DNA of 50,085 nt from Candidatus Kaiserbacteria bacterium. Its GTDB lineage: Bacteria; Patescibacteriota; Minisyncoccia; Phycocordibacterales; UBA2100. This document shows positions 1-8,546 of this stretch, one piece after another. Positions within the stretch are counted from its first letter, which is position 1. Every line of letters starts with the position of its first letter. The notes beneath the pieces were generated by a model. That model made no database searches. It was given only the letters and a program-made list of their open reading frames with translations, and had not been told where the DNA came from. Location: positions 1 through 50,085 of the forward strand of contig JALWOZ010000025.1 in NCBI GenBank assembly GCA_027083345.1, written 5' to 3'. Both the position numbers and the translations under genes were made by a program.

Positions 1-70
1 GTTTGTGCTAGAGTTACCATGCGCTCTCGCCGTGGAGAGTGTGCGCCCTCAGGCGCACACAATGGACAGC

Positions 71-95
71 ACGCACTCCGTGCGTTCCTTTTCCT
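71..95 (+). terminator. Possible terminator of a gene upstream of the window
   Basis: ACGCA-CTCCG-TGCGT followed by TCCTTTTCCTT; preceded by a second hairpin GTGTGCGCC-CTCA-GGCGCACAC at 39-60. Confidence 0.4.
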
Positions 96-128
96 TAATT
101 GTGATTTTGGAAATGAGTCCGCGCCGCC

Positions 129-154
129 AAAAGAAAAGTCGGCAAAATGCCGAC
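129..154 (-). terminator. Rho-independent terminator downstream of tRNA-Val
   Basis: Minus strand GTCGGCA-TTT-TGCCGAC followed by TTTTCTTTT. Confidence 0.75.
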
Positions 155-165
155 AAGTCAAATTC

Positions 166-242
166 TGGTGGGCGCTGAGGGATTCGAACCCCCGGCCTAC
201 TCGGTGTAAACGAGTCGCTCTAACCAACTGAGCTAAGCGCCC
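166..242 (-). tRNA. tRNA-Val (anticodon TAC), CCA encoded
   Basis: Reverse complement GGGCGCTTAGCTCAGTTGGTTAGAGCGACTCGTTTACACCGAGTAGGCCGGGGGTTCGAATCCCTCAGCGCCCACCA; 7-bp acceptor GGGCGCT/AGCGCCC, TTCGAATC T-loop, anticodon loop with TAC. Confidence 0.95.
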
Positions 243-262
243 TTTAATAAATACAATTTATA

Positions 263-342
263 TCCCGAATATCTCCGGCCGGGCCTACTCGGTGGCTGTA
301 AATAACTTGGAGTCACTCATTAACCAACTGAGCTAAGCGCTC
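263..342 (-). pseudogene. Degenerate tRNA-Val-like copy (tRNA remnant)
   Basis: Reverse complement GAGCGCTTAGCTCAGTTGGTTAATGAGTGACTCCAAGTTATTTACAGCCACCGAGTAGGCC matches the neighbouring tRNA-Val 5' two thirds with insertions around the anticodon loop and a decayed T-arm/3' acceptor. Confidence 0.75.
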
Positions 343-394
343 ATAACCTCTCATGTAGGTTATGTGTTGCGTATTATATGGTATATTAGGCAAT

Positions 395-1165
395 ATGCAA
401 GAGAAGTTAAATTCTACTCAAGAGTTACCACAAATAATTTATGAGGATATTGAATTATTGGTACTCAACAAGCCTGCGGGCTTGGTTATGCATGGCGACG
501 GACGCACAAGGGAGGATACATTAGTAGATTGGCTTATATATAATTATCCAGAAATAAAGGAGGTGGGGGAGGCTTGGCAATCAGATAATGGTGGTGTTAT
601 GTATAGGCCAGGTATAGTGCATCGGTTAGACAGGGAGACAAGTGGAATTTTGTTAGTAGCTAAAACTCAAGAGAGCTATGAGAGTCTTAAAAAGCAATTT
701 AAGAACAGAGAGATACAAAAAGAGTATAGAGTTATATTGAATGGTACATTTAAAGATGATGCACAAAGTGGAACGATAGATAAACCTATAGGCAAGAGTC
801 CAAGCGACTTTCGCAAGTGGAGCGCACAACCTGGCGCGCGAGGCAATATGCGAGAGGCTGTTACGGATTATGAGGTACTTAATATGGTGGGTAAGGGTAA
901 TGATGGGTATAGCTATGTATCAGCTAGGCCCAAGACAGGTCGTACACATCAATTACGTGTGCACTTTAAGGCCGTACATCATCCTGTGTTGGGAGATAGG
1001 CTCTATGGAGCTAATAAGGTGCATAATATAGGAGTAAGGGTGCCACGCACAATGCTCCATGCATGTAAAATTAATTTTAAGAGCTTAAGTGGGATGGAGT
1101 TAACATACAAGGCTCCATTACCAAGAGATTTTATAAATATATTAGATAAACTTGAGTTGACTTAG
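395..1165 (+). CDS. RluA-family 23S rRNA pseudouridine synthase
   Basis: IVHRLDRETSGILLVAKT and RTHQLRVHF motifs; internal ATG at 395 preferred. Confidence 0.93.
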   Translation: MQEKLNSTQELPQIIYEDIELLVLNKPAGLVMHGDGRTREDTLVDWLIYNYPEIKEVGEAWQSDNGGVMYRPGIVHRLDRETSGILLVAKTQESYESLKKQFKNREIQKEYRVILNGTFKDDAQSGTIDKPIGKSPSDFRKWSAQPGARGNMREAVTDYEVLNMVGKGNDGYSYVSARPKTGRTHQLRVHFKAVHHPVLGDRLYGANKVHNIGVRVPRTMLHACKINFKSLSGMELTYKAPLPRDFINILDKLELT

Positions 1166-1309
1166 GTTTTTAATCTGATAGTATACCTCCACGTTTAAAG
1201 ACGTTTGAGTAAGTGTATTTAGTAAATACTAGTATACAAACTGCCAAACAGCTAATTTGTTAGTTGCTTTGTGCATAAGTATCTGATACACTCCTCGCAA
1301 TATAAAAAT

Positions 1310-1495
1310 ATGGCAAGAAAAGCAATGATAGCAAAGGCGAAGAAGTCGCCAAAATATAAGTCACGAGTTATAAGACGTTGTTTTAAATGTGGGCGTATAC
1401 ACGGTTATATGCGTGATTTTGACCTATGTCGTATTTGTTTTAGGGAGGAGGCTCTTAAGGGGCATATTCCAGGAGTAAGAAAATCATCATGGTAA
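1310..1495 (+). CDS. rpsN: Ribosomal protein uS14 (zinc-type)
   Basis: [12 protein letters not shown]...[38 protein letters not shown]; two CxxC pairs. Confidence 0.96.
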   Translation: MARKAMIAKAKKSPKYKSRVIRRCFKCGRIHGYMRDFDLCRICFREEALKGHIPGVRKSSW

Positions 1496-1884
1496 ACGAT
1501 CCAATTTCAGATTTAATAATTCGCATTAAAAATGCCAGCAGAGTAGGTAAGAGCTTTGTTGCATTACCACACTCTAAGTTGAAAGCTTCTGTAGCGGACA
1601 CCTTACATAAAGCGGGGTTTGTTGGCGAGGTGAGTAAGGAGGGCAAAGGAGTTAAGAAAACTCTAATAGTAGAAATACTTTATAAAAAGGATGGATCTCC
1701 TCGTATAATGGATGTAAAAAGAATATCAAAACCAGGTAGGCGTTTATACAAGAGTGTTAAGCACATATTCCCTGTGCGTTACGGTAAAGGTGCATCTATA
1801 TTCTCTACTCCTAAAGGTATATTGACAGATGTAGAAGCTCGTAAAGAGAGAGTTGGAGGAGAGGAGTTATTTAAAATCTGGTAA
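1489..1884 (+). CDS. rpsH: Ribosomal protein uS8
   Basis: [16 protein letters not shown]... and C-terminal [26 protein letters not shown]. Confidence 0.97.
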   Translation: MVNDPISDLIIRIKNASRVGKSFVALPHSKLKASVADTLHKAGFVGEVSKEGKGVKKTLIVEILYKKDGSPRIMDVKRISKPGRRLYKSVKHIFPVRYGKGASIFSTPKGILTDVEARKERVGGEELFKIW

Positions 1885-1919
1885 AGTGTAAATATATAGT
1901 TAAATTTTAATTAAACAAC

Positions 1920-2456
1920 ATGAGCAGGATAGGTAAACAAGAATTAAAGATACAAGCAGGCACTACAGTGTCTGTAGCTGATGATGTTGTAACTGTTAAG
2001 GGTAAATTAGGTACTCTTACAAGAAGAATTTCTCCCCTTGTTTCTGTAACTGTAGATGGTGATATCGTAAAGGTTGTGCCTAGTAATCAATCTAGATTAG
2101 CTCTTGCTTTATGGGGTACTTTCAGCTCACATATTAAAAATATGTTACAAGGAGTAAATGAGCCATTTATAAAGACCCTTGTTGTTGAAGGAGTCGGGTT
2201 TAAGGTAGCACTTAACGGCAAAACTTTAAATTTAAAGGTGGGATATTCTCATGATATTAATTTTGAGGTTCCTGAGGGTATTACTGTGGAGGTTGAGAAG
2301 AATAATATAAAGATATCGGGTATCGATAAAGAGGAGGTTGGGCAATTTGCTGCTGTAGTGCGCTCAAGCAAGAAACCCGAGCCATATAAAGGTAAAGGTA
2401 TTCGTTATGGGGATGAGTTAGTAAGACGCAAGCAAGGTAAGAGGGCCGCAGCATAG
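1920..2456 (+). CDS. rplF: Ribosomal protein uL6
   Basis: MSRIGKQ...; EPYKGKGIRYGDELVRRKQGKRA signature. Confidence 0.97.
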   Translation: MSRIGKQELKIQAGTTVSVADDVVTVKGKLGTLTRRISPLVSVTVDGDIVKVVPSNQSRLALALWGTFSSHIKNMLQGVNEPFIKTLVVEGVGFKVALNGKTLNLKVGYSHDINFEVPEGITVEVEKNNIKISGIDKEEVGQFAAVVRSSKKPEPYKGKGIRYGDELVRRKQGKRAAA

Positions 2457-2474
2457 TTTTAATTTAAATTTATT

Positions 2475-2825
2475 ATGAAAACTGATAAAAAGACATTAGC
2501 AAGGCAAGCAAGACAACGCAGAGTGCGTGCTAAAATTGCAGGTACACAAGAGCGTCCCAGAATATCTATCTTTAGGTCTAATACCGCTCTTAGTGCTCAA
2601 GTTATAGATGACACAAATGGTAAGACCCTTGCGACAATATCTACATCAAATATTAAAAAAGGGAAGGACTTTGGAGATAAGGTTTCGTCTGCTGGTGTGG
2701 AATTAGCAAATTTGATGAAAAAATTAAAAATAACTGAGGCAGTATTTGATAGAGGTGGATATGCGTATATAGGGAATATAAAAGTATTTGCAGATGCTAT
2801 AAGGCAAGGAGGTATTAAATTTTAA
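2475..2825 (+). CDS. rplR: Ribosomal protein uL18
   Basis: RARQRRVRAKIAGTQERPRISIFRSN and VFDRGGYAYIGNIKVFADAIRQGGIKF. Confidence 0.96.
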   Translation: MKTDKKTLARQARQRRVRAKIAGTQERPRISIFRSNTALSAQVIDDTNGKTLATISTSNIKKGKDFGDKVSSAGVELANLMKKLKITEAVFDRGGYAYIGNIKVFADAIRQGGIKF

Positions 2826-2831
2826 TTATTT

Positions 2832-3452
2832 ATGACAGAAGACACAACAAAAAAAGATAAGTCAACAATAGAGACTGATGGAGATGTAGCAGAGGTAATT
2901 GTTAAGGCCCCTCTAACAGATAATTCAGCTCCAAATGTTGAGGCTCCTAAACGTAAGCGTAATGAGTTTGGCTCTAAGAGAAGGTTTGAGAAAAATAAGC
3001 GTCGTGAGCGCCCAGAGAGGCGTCAAGAATTTGAGCAAAAGATAGTAGACATTAGACGAGTTGTTCGTGTTATGGGTGGAGGTCGTCGTTTTAGTTTTTC
3101 TGTTACGATGGTTATAGGAGATAAAAAGGGTAGAGTAGGAGTGGGTGTTGGCAAGAGTAATGATACTTCTTTAGCGATAGACAAAGCAACGAGAGATGCA
3201 AAAAAGCATATGATAACACTTAATTTAACAGAAGAGATGAGTATAGCCCACGATGTAAAGTCTAAATATGGTGCATCTGTGGTAGAAATTAGACCTGCTC
3301 CAGGTAAGGGGCTGGTGGCAGGAGCATCTGTAAGGAGTGTTTTAGAACTAGCCGGAGTAAAGGATGTTACTGCTAAGATTCTTTCAAGAAGCAAAAATAA
3401 GATAAATAATTCAAGAGCAACCATAGACGCTCTAAAGCAGTTAGAGAATTAA
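2832..3452 (+). CDS. rpsE: Ribosomal protein uS5 with charged N-terminal extension
   Basis: FSFSVTMVIGDKKGRVGVGVGKSNDTSLAIDKA; GKGLVAGASVRSVLELAGVKDVTAKILSRSKN. Confidence 0.96.
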   Translation: MTEDTTKKDKSTIETDGDVAEVIVKAPLTDNSAPNVEAPKRKRNEFGSKRRFEKNKRRERPERRQEFEQKIVDIRRVVRVMGGGRRFSFSVTMVIGDKKGRVGVGVGKSNDTSLAIDKATRDAKKHMITLNLTEEMSIAHDVKSKYGASVVEIRPAPGKGLVAGASVRSVLELAGVKDVTAKILSRSKNKINNSRATIDALKQLEN

Positions 3453-3461
3453 TATAACATT

Positions 3462-3908
3462 ATGCAATTACATAACATTAACAAAGGAGATAAATTAGAG
3501 TCTAAAAACCGAGTAGGCAGAGGAGGTAAGAGGGGTAAAACCTCAGGACACGGGCACAAAGGTCAAAAACAGCATGGCAGGCACGGTTTGCGCCCGGAGA
3601 TGCGTGATTTTATTAAAAAACTCCCAAAATTGAGAGGGTTTGGTAAAAATCGTGCCCGCACTGTAAATGGTGATAAATCTACTATCAGGACTGTGGATTT
3701 TAATAGCCTTGCGATTTTTAAGGATGGAGAGACGGTGTCTCCTGCTACTATTGTAGAGAAGGGGCTCCTAAAGAAGGAGGGGAATAAGTTGCCTAAAGTA
3801 AAAATCTTAAACAATGGAGATGTTAAGGGTAAGTATAATGTAGAGGGGTGTTTGGTTTCTGCTTCCGCTAAAGAGGTAATAGAGCAAGTTGGTGGAGAAG
3901 TGAGATAA
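3462..3908 (+). CDS. rplO: Ribosomal protein uL15
   Basis: NRVGRGGKRGKTSGHGHKGQKQ; directly follows rpsE with no rpmD between. Confidence 0.95.
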   Translation: MQLHNINKGDKLESKNRVGRGGKRGKTSGHGHKGQKQHGRHGLRPEMRDFIKKLPKLRGFGKNRARTVNGDKSTIRTVDFNSLAIFKDGETVSPATIVEKGLLKKEGNKLPKVKILNNGDVKGKYNVEGCLVSASAKEVIEQVGGEVR

Positions 3909-3917
3909 ATTTATATT

Positions 3918-5195
3918 ATGATAACTACTTTTATACATAAATTAAAGCTGGTATTTTCAGACAAGGTTTTACGCAATCGTGTATTGTTTGTATTAGGGGC
4001 GTTAGTAATTTTTAGGGCTCTTGCATCCATACCTATACCTGGAGTTGATACTGCTCGTCTGGCAGAGTTTTTTGCTAATAATCAATTCTTCGGAATGATA
4101 AATATGTTCTCAGGCGGAGGACTCTCTAACTTATCTATAATTATGTTGGGGGTTGGGCCATATATTACAGCTAGTATTATAATGCAACTCTCAACAGTAA
4201 TGTCTCCAAAAATGAAGGCAATGCAGATAGAAGAGGGCGAGGCAGGCAAGATGAAGTTTATGCAATATTCTCGTTATCTTAGTGTACCGTTAGCATTCTT
4301 GCAGGGATATGGATTTTTAGCTTTATTACAGAATCAGGGCGTACTTGCCTCAATGGATTTAATGACTACATTGATGAATGTGTTAGTTATAGTTGCTGGG
4401 TCTCTACTTCTGATGTGGGTTGGCGAGCTTGTAACAGAGTTTGGTATAGGTAATGGAGTGTCTCTTATAATATTTGCCGGTATCGTGGCAAGGTTGCCAT
4501 CTGCGATTAATCAATTAGTATTTAGTTATGATGCTTCTCAGATCCCTATGTATATAGGAGTATTGGCTCTAGCCGTATTAGTAACAGCTGTAGTTGTGTT
4601 TATGACAGAGGCGGAGAGACCTATTGCGATTACTTATGCTCGTCAAGCAAGGAGAGGTAATACCGTTGGGACTGGTACTTCTACATATTTACCACTAAGA
4701 GTTAATCAAGCTGGGGTTATACCCATTATCTTTGCTATGTCTTTATTACTTATGCCCAGAATGGCAGCCCAGGTATTAAGCGCTTTGCATGTAGCTTATG
4801 TATCTGGTGCAGCTCAGGTGGTATCTAATTTCTTGGCCAATACTGCTATATATGCTGTGTTATATTTTATATTAGTATTCTTCTTTACGTATTTTTATAC
4901 CGCAGTTACATTTGATCCAGATCAAATAGCTACCAATTTACAAAAGAGTGGAGGGTATATACATGGTTTAAGGCCGGGAGAGGCAACTGCTGAGTATCTA
5001 GGACACGTAATAACACGTATAACATTATTCGGAGCCCTATTTTTAGGTGTGATAGCTGTTTTACCGGTTGGTATGCAATTATTTACAGGTAACCAGACAT
5101 TAACCATAGGTGGTACTGCTCTACTAATAGCCGTGTCTGTAGTCTTAGACTTAGTTAAAAAGGTAGACGCGCAAGTCTCCGTGAGAGAATACTAA
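3918..5195 (+). CDS. secY: Preprotein translocase SecY
   Basis: IPIPGVD; FSGGGLSNLSIIMLGVGPYITASIIMQL; GIGNGVSLIIFAGI. Confidence 0.98.
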   Translation: MITTFIHKLKLVFSDKVLRNRVLFVLGALVIFRALASIPIPGVDTARLAEFFANNQFFGMINMFSGGGLSNLSIIMLGVGPYITASIIMQLSTVMSPKMKAMQIEEGEAGKMKFMQYSRYLSVPLAFLQGYGFLALLQNQGVLASMDLMTTLMNVLVIVAGSLLLMWVGELVTEFGIGNGVSLIIFAGIVARLPSAINQLVFSYDASQIPMYIGVLALAVLVTAVVVFMTEAERPIAITYARQARRGNTVGTGTSTYLPLRVNQAGVIPIIFAMSLLLMPRMAAQVLSALHVAYVSGAAQVVSNFLANTAIYAVLYFILVFFFTYFYTAVTFDPDQIATNLQKSGGYIHGLRPGEATAEYLGHVITRITLFGALFLGVIAVLPVGMQLFTGNQTLTIGGTALLIAVSVVLDLVKKVDAQVSVREY

Positions 5196-5220
5196 ATCCT
5201 TAATAAAGTTTTATATATTT

Positions 5221-5237
5221 GGTATATAATATATACC
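5221..5237. promoter_or_regulatory. Palindromic promoter-like element upstream of prepilin gene
   Basis: GGTATATA-A-TATATACC (8+1+8 perfect palindrome) containing TATAAT at 5225-5230, 8 nt before the ATG at 5239. Confidence 0.5.
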
Positions 5238-5238
5238 G

Positions 5239-5673
5239 ATGGACAAAGGTACTGCTATTTTGGATTCTATAGTCGCAATAGCTCTTTTTGCTGTTTTGTT
5301 TGTGGGGCTGTTTGGACTTTTGCAAGTGGGTGTAAAAACAGTAACAGTGCATAAGGCTCGGGCTGGAGCGTTGACGCTCGCTAGGAGTGAGATCGAGTCA
5401 ATAAGGTCGTTAGACTATTCTGCAGTTGGAGTACAAGGTGGTAATCCCTCTGGTAATGTTGTATCTAGTAAGACTGTGGTATTAAATAATATTACTTATA
5501 CTATTAATGTTGACATAACTTGGCATGATGATCCTGGAGATGGTATAGGCAATGCCGATACTAATCCAAATGATTATAAAGCTGTAAGGGTGCAAGTTAG
5601 TTGGTCAGAGCATGTAGGCAAGACAGGTAGTGTGGTTTTGTCTACTTTTGTATCAGAATTTGTCAAAGAATAA
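5239..5673 (+). CDS. Type IV prepilin-like protein (PilV/GspI-like)
   Basis: Short leader ending KG then TAILDSIVAIALFAVLFVGLFGLLQVG (class III prepilin N-terminus); first of three tandem pilin-like genes. Confidence 0.75.
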   Translation: MDKGTAILDSIVAIALFAVLFVGLFGLLQVGVKTVTVHKARAGALTLARSEIESIRSLDYSAVGVQGGNPSGNVVSSKTVVLNNITYTINVDITWHDDPGDGIGNADTNPNDYKAVRVQVSWSEHVGKTGSVVLSTFVSEFVKE

Positions 5674-5674
5674 T

Positions 5675-6271
5675 ATGTTCAACTTAAATACACAAAAAGG
5701 GATGTCTTTTGTTGAGGTTATTGTATGGGTAGGGATTCTGACATTATTGATGGCTGCTATGGTCTCGGCAATAATCCATGTTTATAGAAGTAATAGTTAT
5801 ACAATAGAGAGAGCTATCGCAGTTTTGTCTGTGCGTAAAGGTTTGGAGAATGTAACGAAATTAGTTAGAGAGTCTAAATATAGTGACTCGGGAGGGTATC
5901 CAATTGTGGCATTTGGAGATAATTCTATTACTTTTTATGCGGATTCTGACCGTGATGGGTCTGTAGAGCAGGTTAGAATATTTTTAAATGGGAGTCTTTT
6001 ACAAAAAGGAGTAGTAGAGCCTACGGGCTCCCCTGCGGTATATACAGGTACCGAGAATATAAGTACTATAGTTAGCAATGTACGTAATATTAGCTTGGGT
6101 AAGAAATTGTTTTACTACTATGATAGTGCTGGGGTAGAGGTTACAGATACAAATGCTTTATTAAGCCCCGTGTTTGTTAAAGTGGATTTGGTTGCTAATA
6201 CAGGTAAGAATCCAACGGTTAATGATTATGAGTTACAGAGTAGTGCATTTATAAGAAATTTGAGAAATTAA
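5675..6271 (+). CDS. Type IV pilin-like / pseudopilin (PilW/GspJ-like)
   Basis: QKG|MSFVEVIVWVGILTLLMAAMVSAI prepilin cleavage motif with Glu+5; internal ATG at 5675 preferred. Confidence 0.75.
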   Translation: MFNLNTQKGMSFVEVIVWVGILTLLMAAMVSAIIHVYRSNSYTIERAIAVLSVRKGLENVTKLVRESKYSDSGGYPIVAFGDNSITFYADSDRDGSVEQVRIFLNGSLLQKGVVEPTGSPAVYTGTENISTIVSNVRNISLGKKLFYYYDSAGVEVTDTNALLSPVFVKVDLVANTGKNPTVNDYELQSSAFIRNLRN

Positions 6272-6272
6272 T

Positions 6273-7772
6273 ATGTTTAGAAGATATATACAACATAATT
6301 TCTTTATTAGGTGTAGGGTTAAGGGAGGATCCATTGTTATGGTTTTAATGTTTGCAGGAGTATTTTTGGTTGCCGTTGGGGCTATATTACAATTTGTTTT
6401 GCAACAAAGTATTAGTGGCAGAGGCAAGGTGGCATTAGAGGAGTCTTTGCAAATAGCGGAGGCAGGATTGGAATATTATAAATGGTATTTAGCACATAAC
6501 CCTACAAGTTTATGGAATGGAACGGTAGAGTATAAAGATCCTCAGACTAGCCAGAGGATTGGCGAATTTAATATTAGTTCAATAACTAATACACAATGTG
6601 GAGATATCATGAGTAGAGATGTTACTGTTATTGGCAAGTCAGATAAGGACAGTCGTTTTACTCGTAAGTTATCAGCAAGGTATATGCTACCTAGTGTAGC
6701 TAATTATTCGTATCTTATAGACGAAGATGTATGGGCTGGCTCAACGCGCTCTATAATAGGACCATATTTCTCTAGTGGTGGAATACGCATGGATGCTACC
6801 CATAACTCTCTCGTAGCTAGTGGGGTTAGTACGTGGAGCTGCGACGGATCATTTGGTTGTAATCCTACTCAAACGAAAGCAGGTGTGTGGGGATCAGGCA
6901 GCCAACCAAATTTATGGCAATATCCTAAAGTGCTAACTGATTTTACAAATATACAACCTGATTTTGTAGATTTAAAGAATAAGGCGACTACATATGGAGA
7001 ATTTTTTCCCAGCGTTTCTAATGGTGCGGGCAATAAAGGTTATCACATAATATTTAAAAGTAATGGTACCTTTGATGTGTTTAGAGTAGATAGTGCAGAC
7101 TATAATTGGGGTTGGGTATCAGGAGGTCTCGCTTATAAGGACTATCATAGTATCTTATCAGAGACTTTTATAGGTAATTATTCATTGCCCAGTACTTGCT
7201 CTTTAATATATGTAGAAGATCAAGTTTGGTTAGAGGGTGTGGTTAGTGGTAAGGTTGCATTGGTAGTTGCAGATACCGTGCATAATTTTGATCCAGATAT
7301 TATTTTGCATGATAATTTAACTTATGCAAATAATAGTACAATAGATGGGATAACAGCCATAGCAGAAGATGATGTATTGGTGTCCGCTAAATCCCCAGAG
7401 GATCTTACTGTTGATGGAATATTTGTTGCTTCTAACGGCAATTTTGGAAGGAACCATTATGTTGAAAATCCTGGTACTTATTGGAATTTTGCTTCTGGGA
7501 GTTGGCAGTATATGCCTGGTGTTGGGGCATCTCAGGATCTAAATACTTTAACAATAAATGGGACCGTTGTATCTGCAAAGCGGACAGGTACTAGCTGGAC
7601 TTATGGAGTGTATAAACAAACAACATGGTGGGGTAGTTATACTTATATTGTAGAAGACTCAGGATTTGCTAATCGAATAAATAAATATGAGAGAGTCCAA
7701 GCATTTGATCCTCCACCTTTTACTCCAAGTTCAGACACCGTACCTTATTATGTTAATTGGCAAGAGTTATAG
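6273..7772 (+). CDS. PilX-like minor pilin/adhesin
   Basis: KGGSIVMVLMFAGVFLVAVGAILQFVLQQSISGRGKVALEESLQIAEAGLEYYKWYLA, PilX-type N-terminus, large extracellular region. Confidence 0.65.
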   Translation: MFRRYIQHNFFIRCRVKGGSIVMVLMFAGVFLVAVGAILQFVLQQSISGRGKVALEESLQIAEAGLEYYKWYLAHNPTSLWNGTVEYKDPQTSQRIGEFNISSITNTQCGDIMSRDVTVIGKSDKDSRFTRKLSARYMLPSVANYSYLIDEDVWAGSTRSIIGPYFSSGGIRMDATHNSLVASGVSTWSCDGSFGCNPTQTKAGVWGSGSQPNLWQYPKVLTDFTNIQPDFVDLKNKATTYGEFFPSVSNGAGNKGYHIIFKSNGTFDVFRVDSADYNWGWVSGGLAYKDYHSILSETFIGNYSLPSTCSLIYVEDQVWLEGVVSGKVALVVADTVHNFDPDIILHDNLTYANNSTIDGITAIAEDDVLVSAKSPEDLTVDGIFVASNGNFGRNHYVENPGTYWNFASGSWQYMPGVGASQDLNTLTINGTVVSAKRTGTSWTYGVYKQTTWWGSYTYIVEDSGFANRINKYERVQAFDPPPFTPSSDTVPYYVNWQEL

Positions 7773-7799
7773 GGCTTTGTGCTATAATGTGTGTTTAAT

Positions 7800-8546
7800 A
7801 TGAAGCATTTGATTGTTGCAAATTGGAAGATGAGTCCGAATGACCCCAAAAGGGCCAGAGACATTTTTGATATAGTTAAAGGTGCTGTAGCGAAGCTCCG
7901 CTCTGTACAGATCATAATCGCTCCGCCGTCCATATTTTTACAAAGTTTAGCATCCAAATATAAAGGGAATAAGATCTCTTTATGCGCACAAAATATAAGC
8001 TCTAGTGAAGATATAGCAAATACAGGTTCCTTAAGTGCCGTACAAGTTGCCAACTCGGGAGGACGGTATGTAATGATTGGCCACTCTGAGGTTGGAGATA
8101 CATTGGACAATCTTAGGGTCAAAACATTTTTGACAGTTAAGCACGGTATGATACCTATAATATTTATTGGAGAGTCTGAAAGAGATAAACTTGGTAAATA
8201 CTTAAAGAATATAAAATTACAAATAAACACAGCACTGAAGGAGTTACAAACCAAAGAGGTGGAGAATGTTATCTTTTGTTATGAGCCTATTTGGGCTATA
8301 GGTCAGGATGATCCGATGGATTCATATGATATACATGCTACAGTTTTATATATAAGAAAAGTCTTAATAGAAGTTTATGGGGATAAAATAGGTCAGAATA
8401 TAAATATATTATATGGAGGATCTGTAAATAGTAATAATATAAAAGATATTTTATCAATAGATGATGTTAACGGAGTAGTAACAGGCAGAGTTAGTACAGA
8501 TACAGAGGAGTTTGTAGAGTTATTAAAAATAGCAAATAGGACATGA
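7800..8546 (+). CDS. tpiA: Triosephosphate isomerase
   Basis: MKHLIVANWKMSP; GHSEVGD; CYEPIWAIG; ILYGGSVNSNN. Confidence 0.96.
   Translation: MKHLIVANWKMSPNDPKRARDIFDIVKGAVAKLRSVQIIIAPPSIFLQSLASKYKGNKISLCAQNISSSEDIANTGSLSAVQVANSGGRYVMIGHSEVGDTLDNLRVKTFLTVKHGMIPIIFIGESERDKLGKYLKNIKLQINTALKELQTKEVENVIFCYEPIWAIGQDDPMDSYDIHATVLYIRKVLIEVYGDKIGQNINILYGGSVNSNNIKDILSIDDVNGVVTGRVSTDTEEFVELLKIANRT

Noticed and set aside
19-231. 70-aa plus-strand ORF over tRNA-Val
   Set aside because: It reads through the antisense of the tRNA gene and its terminator hairpins; no protein-like features.
3023-3424. 133-aa minus-strand ORF antisense to rpsE, and other shadow ORFs within r-protein genes
   Set aside because: Fully contained in well-supported coding genes; no family motif.
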